A DNA stretch of 64,000 bases, from contig CAJUMR010000011.1 of assembly GCA_910587475.1 (NCBI GenBank), forward strand, positions 1 to 64,000, written 5' to 3'. Position numbers and translations under genes: made by a program. Positions 18,303 to 25,927 of this stretch are shown in pieces (the stretch's first letter is position 1; each line of letters starts with the position of its first letter). The notes beneath the pieces were generated by a model. It had not been told where the DNA came from. It did no database searches and saw only the letters and a list, made by a program, of their open reading frames with translations. Origin of the DNA: an uncultured Muribaculaceae bacterium. Its GTDB lineage: Bacteria > Bacteroidota > Bacteroidia > Bacteroidales > Muribaculaceae.

Positions 18303-19604
18303 ATGCTTCTTAATCAGATTGCCGTCGCTCCGGATTTCGGCATCGAAAAAATCATCGCTCTCGTCATTGCCCTGATGGCTCTCGTGGTCTCGGGTTTCGT
18401 GTCGGGCAGCGAAATAGCATATTTCTCACTTACGCAGCAACAGCTCGACGAACTCGAAGAGTCGGGCAAGGGCGCGCCTGTGCTTCAATTGCTTGCCAAG
18501 CCCGAGCGGCTTCTGGCAACCATCCTGATAACCAACAATCTCGTCAACGTCACCATCGTAGTGCTCTGCAACTTCGCTCTCGGTCCGGTGTTCGGGTCGA
18601 TGCATCCGGTGGTCAGCTTCATCCTCCAGACCGTCATCCTGACGTTCCTGATCCTGCTGTTCGGCGAGATACTACCCAAACTCTACGCCAACAACTATCC
18701 GATGAGCTGGGCGCGTGTGGCTGTGCCGGGCATCAGGTTCTTCATGAAACTGTTCTCACCGCTGTCGCGGCTACTCGTCAGCTCTACATCGATCGTCAAC
18801 CGCGTGGTCACCAAGCAGACCGACAACATCACCCCCGAAGAGCTGTCGCAGGCTCTCGAAGCCACCGACGTCGAGTCGAGCGACGACAAAGACATGCTTG
18901 AAGGCATCCTTAAATTCGGCGACACCACAGCCTCGGAAATCATGACCACACGCATGGATGTCACCGACCTCGACGTCAGCGATCCATTCGACAAAGTGAT
19001 GGCTACTGTTGTCGAAAGCGGCTATTCACGTCTGCCTGTCTGCCAGGACAGCCTCGACAACATCAAAGGCGTGCTCTACGCCCGCGACCTCCTGCCCTAC
19101 GTCGGGACAAAACCCGACAACTTCGAATGGCAGTCGCTCCTGCGCGAACCCTACTATGTGCCCGAGTCACGCATGATCGACGATCTTCTCGAGGATTTCA
19201 GGCAAAAGAAAATCCACATGGCCATAGTCGTCGACGAATTCGGCGGCACACAAGGCATTGTCACCCTCGAAGATGTTCTCGAAGAAATCGTCGGTGACAT
19301 CGTCGACGAATATGACGAGGAAGAACAGACCTACAAGCGCCTCCGCGACGACACCTATGTGTTTGAAGGCCGCACTCCTCTGACCGACTTTTTCCGCGTC
19401 ACCGGTCTCGACGAAGACGAATATGCCGATGTCACCGAGGACGCCGAAACCCTCGCCGGCATGCTTCTCGCCATAAAAGGTGACTTCCCCAAGGACAAAG
19501 AGCCTCTCGTCTACGGACGCTGCCGCTTCCTGATACTCGACATATCGGATCACCGCATCACCGAGGTGAGAGTGAAGATAATGAACGAAATCCAGACAGC
19601 CTGA
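18303..19604 (+). CDS. gldE: GldE-like CBS/CorC membrane protein
   Basis: Hemolysin-C/CorC superfamily integral membrane protein (433 aa from the ATG at 18303; a TTG at 18264 would add 13 residues). The N-terminal DUF21 domain has about four membrane segments (about 10-170) with SGSEIAYFSL. Two CBS motifs follow (about 195-325, TTRMDVTDLDV and VVDEFGGTQGIVTLEDVLEEIVGDI), then a CorC_HlyC domain (about 340-430). The gene order gldE-gldD-PPTase is the known Bacteroidetes arrangement, and that context favours GldE over a generic hemolysin. Its stop overlaps the next start (TGATG). Confidence 0.85.
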   Translation: MLLNQIAVAPDFGIEKIIALVIALMALVVSGFVSGSEIAYFSLTQQQLDELEESGKGAPVLQLLAKPERLLATILITNNLVNVTIVVLCNFALGPVFGSMHPVVSFILQTVILTFLILLFGEILPKLYANNYPMSWARVAVPGIRFFMKLFSPLSRLLVSSTSIVNRVVTKQTDNITPEELSQALEATDVESSDDKDMLEGILKFGDTTASEIMTTRMDVTDLDVSDPFDKVMATVVESGYSRLPVCQDSLDNIKGVLYARDLLPYVGTKPDNFEWQSLLREPYYVPESRMIDDLLEDFRQKKIHMAIVVDEFGGTQGIVTLEDVLEEIVGDIVDEYDEEEQTYKRLRDDTYVFEGRTPLTDFFRVTGLDEDEYADVTEDAETLAGMLLAIKGDFPKDKEPLVYGRCRFLILDISDHRITEVRVKIMNEIQTA

Positions 19605-20173
19605 TGCGCGTCGCCGCCCTGACCTTTGCCGTCGTGACCCTGCTGCTGATCTCCTGCTCGGGAGGCAGCCGGCCTGCCGCTGTGCCTAAACCGACAGCCT
19701 ACCCCCGTGTGGCCGATCCGGGCACTGTCTACTCGGCCATCGACAGCCTGCCACTCCACATCGAAGCCAACACAGCCGCCACGGTGAGCCGTCCGTCCGA
19801 AAACTGGATCGACATATCCTATCCCGCATGGCATGTTACTGTCCATGTGACCCTCTCGGCCGTATCGCCCGACAACATCGACCGCGTGATCGCCAACCGC
19901 ACAGAGCGCATGGCTCTCAACATCACCTCCCAGACAAGCGTCGACGAATCCAACATCGAATCATCCGATTTCACCTCGCTGCTGCTATCGTCGCCCGACA
20001 CACGGTCGACACCCCTGCAGTTTCTCGCATCCGACGGCCAGAACTGGGTTGTCAGCGGAGCTGCATTTTTCGACGATGTCGCCCCCGACGCGCCTGTCGA
20101 CTCGCTCGCCCAGGTGGTCGGTTACCTGAGCCGCGATCTGAGACACACTCTTTCAACCCTGGCACGAAAATGA
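19604..20173 (+). CDS. gldD: GldD-like lipoprotein
   Basis: Lipoprotein of 189 aa with signal peptide and lipobox LLLISC (Cys at about 18). It has the GldD layout: YPR near the N-terminus, a WIDISYPAWHVTVHVTLS segment, an Asn-rich middle, STPLQFLASDGQNWVVSGAAFFD, and a C-terminal helical DSLAQVVGYLSRDLRHTL segment. In Flavobacterium GldD is needed for gliding/T9SS function; in non-gliding gut species the role is likely T9SS-related (inference). It overlaps gldE by one base and the PPTase by four. Confidence 0.8.
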   Translation: MRVAALTFAVVTLLLISCSGGSRPAAVPKPTAYPRVADPGTVYSAIDSLPLHIEANTAATVSRPSENWIDISYPAWHVTVHVTLSAVSPDNIDRVIANRTERMALNITSQTSVDESNIESSDFTSLLLSSPDTRSTPLQFLASDGQNWVVSGAAFFDDVAPDAPVDSLAQVVGYLSRDLRHTLSTLARK

Positions 20174-20712
20174 TCGAAACGCTGACATTCGACGATATCA
20201 CCCTGCTGATCGTCCGCATCGACGCCGATGGGTCGGAAACGCGCCGCGAGGCCGAACGCAAAGCCGTCGGCCTGCTGCTTGACCACGCATTTGGCCCGGG
20301 CTGCATGATCGACCACAATGAAGCGGGCGCACCGCTGCTGAAACATCGGCCCGACATCAGTCTGTCGATATCGCACAGCCGCCATTACGCAGCCATCGCT
20401 TATTCAAAGATCCGTCAGATCGGTGTCGACATCGAGGAACAACGATGCCAGCTCAAACGCGTGGCAGCCCGTGTCATGTCGGAAAATGAACTTGCGGCCT
20501 ACACCTCCGACGCTTTGCTCCTGCGGGCATGGACCATGAAAGAAGCCCTCTACAAAGCCGCCCTCACTCCCGGACTCGACTTCCGCCGCGACATCACCCT
20601 GCCCATCCCGCCTGACTCTGAAAAAGCCACTGCCGGCGGACGGCTGTTCTCAATCGTAGCCACCATCGTCCGGCACGACTTCACTCTCACCGCCGTCGCC
20701 GCACTCCAATGA
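20170..20712 (+). CDS. 4'-phosphopantetheinyl transferase superfamily protein
   Basis: 180-aa enzyme that moves phosphopantetheine from CoA to a carrier protein. The Sfp/AcpS hallmarks are GVDIEEQR (metal-binding Asp and Glu) and the RAWTMKEALYKA helix (WxxKEA), with LSISHSRHYAAIAYS before them. The ATG at 20170 overlaps the gldD stop as ATGA, which is why I start there rather than in the longer frame to the left. It is the third member of the conserved gldE-gldD-PPTase block; the target carrier protein is unknown. Confidence 0.88.
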   Translation: MIETLTFDDITLLIVRIDADGSETRREAERKAVGLLLDHAFGPGCMIDHNEAGAPLLKHRPDISLSISHSRHYAAIAYSKIRQIGVDIEEQRCQLKRVAARVMSENELAAYTSDALLLRAWTMKEALYKAALTPGLDFRRDITLPIPPDSEKATAGGRLFSIVATIVRHDFTLTAVAALQ

Positions 20713-20713
20713 T

Positions 20714-20736
20714 TTGAGCTGCATTGCGCAGCACAA
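20714..20736 (+). terminator. Possible hairpin after PPTase
   Basis: TTG/CAA and GCTGC/GCAGC arms form a short stem just after the stop codon. No T-run follows, so it is a weak candidate for transcription termination. Confidence 0.35.
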
Positions 20737-20776
20737 TGAAAATGCTTGCCATAAATTATTTCACATAATTTAACAA

Positions 20777-20815
20777 TTGGGGGGGGGGTAATTTGATAAG
20801 TTATTGATACATTTG
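20777..20815 (+). promoter_or_regulatory. Candidate phase-variable promoter with G10 tract
   Basis: TACATTTG at 20808-20815 is a good -7 box 39 bp before the ATG at 20855. The place for the -33 box is filled by ten consecutive G residues (20779-20788). The TTG at 20777-20779 would be 28 nt away at the present tract length and 19-21 nt away if the tract lost seven to nine Gs. Another TTTG at 20792 is only 12 nt away. Slippage at this tract could switch or tune the surface-protein genes downstream (inference). Confidence 0.55.
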
Positions 20816-20854
20816 CATTTTAATTGGATCAATAATCTTATTTCCGAACCATCT

Positions 20855-23800
20855 ATGAGAAAATTTCTGTTTCTGCTCATCGCATTCGCAGTGTCGCTGC
20901 AATGCGTGGCACTGACTGTCGACGGAGTCAATTACACGGTCTCCGGCAGTGAAGCCATCGTTACCGGCGCAACAAGCAAGTCGATAACCAGGCTGGTTAT
21001 ACCGGCGACGATCACGTCCGGATCAACAACTTATAAAGTTACACAATTCAGCCTCACGGCATTTGTAGGTTATTCATCGCTGAAAGAATTAGTGATAGAA
21101 GACTCTGAAGATGCCATAACAACCGATGCTTCAAACTCTCAGACATCCATCGTGACAGCCGAACCGTTCATAGGGTGTCCGCTTGAAAAGATCTATATCG
21201 GACGCCCTCTGGCTATAAGAGCGGGTAACGGCTGGAAGGCCGACATCACTAAAATCAGCTCCACTGCAGAAAAAGTTGACCTTACTTTCGGTGGCAAAGC
21301 CGAGTATATCAACGGGTGGGCTTTTGAAAACATGACCAACCTCTATCGTCTCACGATCGGTGGATCAATATCGGCCATCTATAACCGGGCATTTAAAGGT
21401 TGCACAGGACTGAAAACCATTACATTCGAGCCGTCGGACAAAGAGATCGCATACAACAGCGACGATGTGTTTGAAGGCGTTGCACTCGACTCGCTGATCG
21501 TGAAGCGCAATCTCAACGCATGCCGCATCAATTCGGCCTCAAACCTTATAATCACACCCGAGGTCGATGATCTGTCAGCCGGAAGACTTTTTGAATTAAA
21601 AAATCAGGAAGGTGTCAATTTCATCATCGAAGACAGTGAAAAAGACCTTCAACTCAGCATTTACGGCACACTGTCGGGAGATGTAACCGTCAACCAAATG
21701 TATATCGGTCGCCATGTAAACGACTATGCGGGACTGAAATCAGGGGCAAAAATAATCAACGCCGAATTCGGCCCGGCATATACAGAAATACCAAAACAAT
21801 GTTTCTTCGGATACCAGACTCTAAAAAGCGTAAAATTCCCTGAGAATCTTACAGCTATTGGAGAGGCAGCGTTCGATGGTTGCTCATCGTTGACCGATGT
21901 CGCCCTGCCCGACAATCTTAAACAGGTTGACGCATCCGCTTTCTCAAATTGCTCCATTGCTAATATAATATTACCCGATGGTCTGGAAACAATCGGTCAA
22001 TTCGCATTCAACGGCAATCCTGTCTCAGAGTGGATTATACCTGCATCTGTTAATAATATCGGTTACTGCGCGCTGGCATCGAAAGGAATGATTAACAAAG
22101 TCGTTTTCAATGATGGGAATAACCCTGTCGAAACGCTTGCAAATATATTTTCGGACAACGATATCGATTCTTTATATATCGGCAGACAGGTCAGCAACTT
22201 CCGCGAAGGCATCTCTTCGAGATCAAAAATTGCAAACGCCGAATTCGGCCCGGCATATACTGAAATACCGAAACAATGTTTCTTCGGACACCAGTCTTTA
22301 AAAAGCGTAAAATTCCCTGAGAATCTCACAGTTATCGGCGAGGAAGCGTTCAGTAGTTGCTCATCGTTGACCGATGTCGCTCTGCCCGCCAATCTTAAAC
22401 AGGTTGACACATCCGCTTTCTCAAATTGCTCCATTGCTAATATAATATTACCCGATGGTCTGGAAACAATCGGTCAATTCGCATTCAACAGCAATCCTGT
22501 CTCAGAGTGGATTATACCTGCATCTGTAAATAAAATCGATTACTGCGCTCTGGCATCGAAAGGACAAATAAACAAAGTCGTTTTCAATGATGGGAATAAC
22601 CCTGTCGAAATGCCTGCAAATATATTTTCGGACAACAATATCGATTCTTTATATATAGGCAGACAGATCAGCAACTTCCGCGCAGGCATCTCATCGGGAT
22701 CAAAAATTGCAAACGCCGAATTCGGCCCGGCATATACTGAAATACCTAAACAGTGTTTCTTCGGACATACAAGCCTCAAAAGCATAAGATTTCCCGAGAG
22801 CATAGTCTCCATCGGAGAAGAAGCGTTCAACGACTGCAACAACCTGACGGACATCTTCTCTGACGCAAAAGTACCTCCGACGATCTTTGCAAAGAGTGTA
22901 TTCAATGACTATGCTTATGACAACGCGACGGTGACTGTGCCCCGCGGCACCAAAAAACTATATTCCGCCGCAGAATATTGGACGCTATTCAAGAATCTTA
23001 CAGCCGACGGAGGTTATGTGGTCACTGTAGACTACGACCATGCCAAAGGCGAGGTGTCGCTCAACGGCGTTGTCTGCGACAGCATCGTGATCGACGAAGA
23101 CGAAGCACTCAAAGTGGTCGTCAGTCCCTCGGCCGGCCATCGCATCGAATCATTCACCGCCAATGGACGCCCGACGTCACTCTCGCCCGTCGATGGCGAA
23201 GCCGGAGCCTATGCCATAGCCTACGAAAGCCTTGAGGAGAACATGCACTTTGAAGTGGCCCTCGGGCAAATCATGTTCGGCATGACGATGCCGGCCACGA
23301 TCGAAGGCGGCAAGGTGCTTTTCAACGGATCGGAAACATGTCCGACGGAAATCGCTTTCGGATCAAGCATCAAACTGACATTCGTTCCTGACGAGGGCTA
23401 CAATTTCCAATCTGTCATCGTCAACGGCGTCGACTGCACGGAGTCGTGTGTCGAGGAAGACGGACTGGCCACATACACAATCAATGAGGTGACCGACCAC
23501 GTCAATATCAGTGCCGTAGAATTTGCGGTCAAGCGCTTCAATGTGTCGGCCGAATACAACGAAAACTATGGTACGGTGCAGCTCACCGGCGTTGATGACA
23601 GCGGCATGATCGCCTATGGTTCGACTTTGACGATCAAATGTCTCCCCGCCAGAGCAGGATGCTTTGTCAAGAGCCTGACAGTCGATGGAGTCGACATGAC
23701 TGACAAGATGAAAGACAATGTATTGGAAATCGACGATGTCAGAGGGCCTGTTGAAATAACTGCGTTGTTCGACATCGAGCGCTTCAACGTAAGCTTGGTT

Positions 23801-24472
23801 TATGACTCCGAGAAAGGCTATGTCAACGCCGACGCTGAAGTCATTGACGGAAACATCACGGTCGAATACGGCGACGCGCTGACCCTGACTATAATTCCCG
23901 ACGAAGGCTTCGAGATAGAAAACGTCACGGTCAACGGCAATGACTTGACGGCAGCAGTCGACGCCGACGGCACGATCAAAATCGACGGTATTAAACGCGA
24001 CACACGTGTAGAGATCGAATTTGCCATCCGTCGTCTGCGTCTGACAGTGCTCGGCCTGCAAGGCGGCAACATTTCGATGGGTTATCTCTACGGCGATCAG
24101 GTCAGAATGTTTGTCGAAGCTGAAGACGACTGGACATTCCACTCGCTCAGCATCAACGGCGAAGTGATCACTGAGCTTGACGAAGACCAGTCATTCACCA
24201 TCGACCGTCTGACCGACGACACGGTTGTCAACGTTGTTTTCGAAGCCCGTCAGGATGCCGGAGCAAACAGCGTAGCGATCGATCACATAACCGTTTCTGC
24301 AGTAAACCGCACCATCATCATCAGCGGTGCTGACGACGACTCGCGTGCCGAGGTCTATGATACCGCCGGCATACAGATCTACAACGGCACCGACCGCTCG
24401 ATAGGCATCGACCGTCAAGGGGTGTTTATCGTCAGAATATCAGGTAAGACATATAAAGTAATGCTTAAATAA
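20855..24472 (+). CDS. BspA-like LRR surface protein with T9SS sorting domain
   Basis: Large secreted protein (1205 aa from the ATG at 20855). A signal peptide (MRKFLFLLIAFAVSLQCVA) is followed by BspA-type LRR_5 repeats (about 20-710) with units such as LKSVKFPENLTAIGEAAFDGCSSLTDV. Five glycine-rich InlB-B-like repeat blocks follow (about 715-1130, starts like VVTVDYDHAKGEVSL and FNVSAEYNENYGTVQL). The last 70 residues are a type A T9SS sorting domain (RAEVYDTAGIQIYNG... GVFIVRISGKTYKVMLK). Within the LRR part a 159-residue block is tandemly duplicated almost exactly. The next gene, seven bases on, is also T9SS cargo. BspA-like proteins bind host or bacterial partners in other species; the ligand here is unknown. 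A G10 tract lies in its promoter. Confidence 0.85.
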   Translation: MRKFLFLLIAFAVSLQCVALTVDGVNYTVSGSEAIVTGATSKSITRLVIPATITSGSTTYKVTQFSLTAFVGYSSLKELVIEDSEDAITTDASNSQTSIVTAEPFIGCPLEKIYIGRPLAIRAGNGWKADITKISSTAEKVDLTFGGKAEYINGWAFENMTNLYRLTIGGSISAIYNRAFKGCTGLKTITFEPSDKEIAYNSDDVFEGVALDSLIVKRNLNACRINSASNLIITPEVDDLSAGRLFELKNQEGVNFIIEDSEKDLQLSIYGTLSGDVTVNQMYIGRHVNDYAGLKSGAKIINAEFGPAYTEIPKQCFFGYQTLKSVKFPENLTAIGEAAFDGCSSLTDVALPDNLKQVDASAFSNCSIANIILPDGLETIGQFAFNGNPVSEWIIPASVNNIGYCALASKGMINKVVFNDGNNPVETLANIFSDNDIDSLYIGRQVSNFREGISSRSKIANAEFGPAYTEIPKQCFFGHQSLKSVKFPENLTVIGEEAFSSCSSLTDVALPANLKQVDTSAFSNCSIANIILPDGLETIGQFAFNSNPVSEWIIPASVNKIDYCALASKGQINKVVFNDGNNPVEMPANIFSDNNIDSLYIGRQISNFRAGISSGSKIANAEFGPAYTEIPKQCFFGHTSLKSIRFPESIVSIGEEAFNDCNNLTDIFSDAKVPPTIFAKSVFNDYAYDNATVTVPRGTKKLYSAAEYWTLFKNLTADGGYVVTVDYDHAKGEVSLNGVVCDSIVIDEDEALKVVVSPSAGHRIESFTANGRPTSLSPVDGEAGAYAIAYESLEENMHFEVALGQIMFGMTMPATIEGGKVLFNGSETCPTEIAFGSSIKLTFVPDEGYNFQSVIVNGVDCTESCVEEDGLATYTINEVTDHVNISAVEFAVKRFNVSAEYNENYGTVQLTGVDDSGMIAYGSTLTIKCLPARAGCFVKSLTVDGVDMTDKMKDNVLEIDDVRGPVEITALFDIERFNVSLVYDSEKGYVNADAEVIDGNITVEYGDALTLTIIPDEGFEIENVTVNGNDLTAAVDADGTIKIDGIKRDTRVEIEFAIRRLRLTVLGLQGGNISMGYLYGDQVRMFVEAEDDWTFHSLSINGEVITELDEDQSFTIDRLTDDTVVNVVFEARQDAGANSVAIDHITVSAVNRTIIISGADDDSRAEVYDTAGIQIYNGTDRSIGIDRQGVFIVRISGKTYKVMLK
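21761..22850 (+). repeat. 477-bp in-frame tandem duplication in the LRR gene
   Basis: Copies start at 21761 and 22238, and a partial third starts at 22715, each exactly 477 bp (159 codons) apart. Long stretches are identical at the DNA level, including silent positions, which points to a recent duplication. Recombination between copies could shorten or lengthen the protein in register. Confidence 0.9.
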
Positions 24473-24479
24473 CCAATTT

Positions 24480-25736
24480 ATGATTAAATCCATCAACCAA
24501 ATCGTGCTTGCCGCTGTGAGCGCTCTGATTGCGCTCCCCGCAGCCGCCGACATCACTTCAACAGGCAAGACCTTGCCCGATTATCCGAGATTTCTCAATC
24601 AGAAATTCTGCAGCAACGACGACGTGAGGCTATATATTGAAGGCGAAAGAGATGAAGACACAGGCATAAGGCACTACTCGATCATCGACGATCAGTTCAG
24701 CATTATCAAGACAATCAACACTCCGGCCTACCCGATAGTTTCGGCGACTTTCACTGTCCGCCAGAGCCTCAACGGCCCTATTGACATAACGGCATCGTAT
24801 ATCTACGATGAAAAGATTTTCCCGTCTATCAGCAAAGAAGATTTCATCTCACATTGTGAAAACGACGGCTATTCCATAATACAGGAAGCCGACGGCGAAC
24901 TCCGCATGCTCAGCGCAAACGAGTGGGAGTACTACTACCCTGACTCATATGGCAAAAAATACCCGACACGCTACCGGTATTGGAAAGATGGGGAAGGTTA
25001 TATGCGCACCGTCGAATACTCTTATGGCAACTGGGGTCCGACCGGAGGATACGGCCAACCGTCGGTTGAAGAACATAATTACATTTCTTCTCCTATCTCT
25101 ATAGATCCAAAGAGCCCCGACTGCGTCGATATGGACGATTTCACGCTGTCACAGACACTGTTCAATAACGATGACCTCTATGAATGGATCATTCCGACTT
25201 TCGAGGCGGTAGATTGCAACTATCAAACCGAATATGAAATCATCGAAGGCCAGCAGGTGAAAGCCGTAGGCTTCAAAGTGCAGTCGGAGAACGGGGCTAC
25301 CGTAGCAGATGTACGATTCCCTGCCGGGTTATACTGCTATCACAATCCCGACATACGGCTCTACATGATCAATGATAAAAACTATCTCGGGATTGAAGTA
25401 AGCGACATATCATCGCGCGAGTACTACTACATCACTTACGAAGTCAACGCGCAGAATGCATCGGTCAACATGATCGACGCTCCCCGACGCATCAGCGTTC
25501 ACCCGACGACCCCCAGACGCGGCACCGACATCCACATAGATCTCGGCCAACCCGCCGGCGAACACTCCACCCTGACCGTGACCTCGCTTTCAGGCCGTAA
25601 CATCGTGAGCCGCAACATCGAACCGGGCACTACATCGACAACAATCGACACCGGCCGCTTAGAACAAGGCATGTATATCGTCACCGTTTCCGACGGTAAT
25701 TCAAGCCGCGAGACGACCAAGATTGTAATCCGATAG
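24480..25736 (+). CDS. Secreted protein with T9SS type A sorting domain
   Basis: 418-aa exported protein. The signal peptide ends near residue 23 (LPAAADI). The central region (about 24-330) is rich in Tyr, Asp and Glu and is probably beta-stranded; I do not recognise its family. Residues about 340-418 form a T9SS sorting domain (TLTVTSLSGRNIVSRNIEPG... LEQGMYIVTVSDGNSSRETTKIVIR). It lies seven bases after the BspA-like gene and should share its mRNA and any switch acting on that promoter. A strong hairpin terminator follows. Confidence 0.8.
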   Translation: MIKSINQIVLAAVSALIALPAAADITSTGKTLPDYPRFLNQKFCSNDDVRLYIEGERDEDTGIRHYSIIDDQFSIIKTINTPAYPIVSATFTVRQSLNGPIDITASYIYDEKIFPSISKEDFISHCENDGYSIIQEADGELRMLSANEWEYYYPDSYGKKYPTRYRYWKDGEGYMRTVEYSYGNWGPTGGYGQPSVEEHNYISSPISIDPKSPDCVDMDDFTLSQTLFNNDDLYEWIIPTFEAVDCNYQTEYEIIEGQQVKAVGFKVQSENGATVADVRFPAGLYCYHNPDIRLYMINDKNYLGIEVSDISSREYYYITYEVNAQNASVNMIDAPRRISVHPTTPRRGTDIHIDLGQPAGEHSTLTVTSLSGRNIVSRNIEPGTTSTTIDTGRLEQGMYIVTVSDGNSSRETTKIVIR

Positions 25737-25758
25737 ACCATCTTCTAACAGACATGTC

Positions 25759-25792
25759 GATGCCGCCGAACCGACCATGGTTCGGCGGCATC
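25759..25792 (+). terminator. Strong hairpin terminator of T9SS cargo operon
   Basis: A perfect 14-bp GC-rich stem (arms 25759-25772 and 25779-25792) with a 6-nt loop, 22 bp after the stop. The tail is only weakly T-rich. Confidence 0.75.
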
Positions 25793-25881
25793 ATAGTTTC
25801 TGACACGGAGGAATCTTTTGCAGGATGCGCTTTGCAACAAATAAATAACGTTAAATGGTCATTTATTAGCGGAGCATTGTG

Positions 25882-25889
25882 TAACTTTG
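25882..25889 (+). promoter_or_regulatory. Candidate -7 box for DUF2723 gene
   Basis: TAACTTTG fits TAnnTTTG and lies 38 bp before the ATG at 25928. No TTTG was found at the proper distance upstream. Confidence 0.5.
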
Positions 25890-25927
25890 CCGATTGAAGC
25901 GCATTGTGCGCAATCCTACTGAAAAAA

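Noticed and set aside
20792..20815. TTTG at 20792 as the -33 box of the BspA-like gene
   Set aside because: It is only 12 nt from the -7 box, well outside the usual 19-21 nt.
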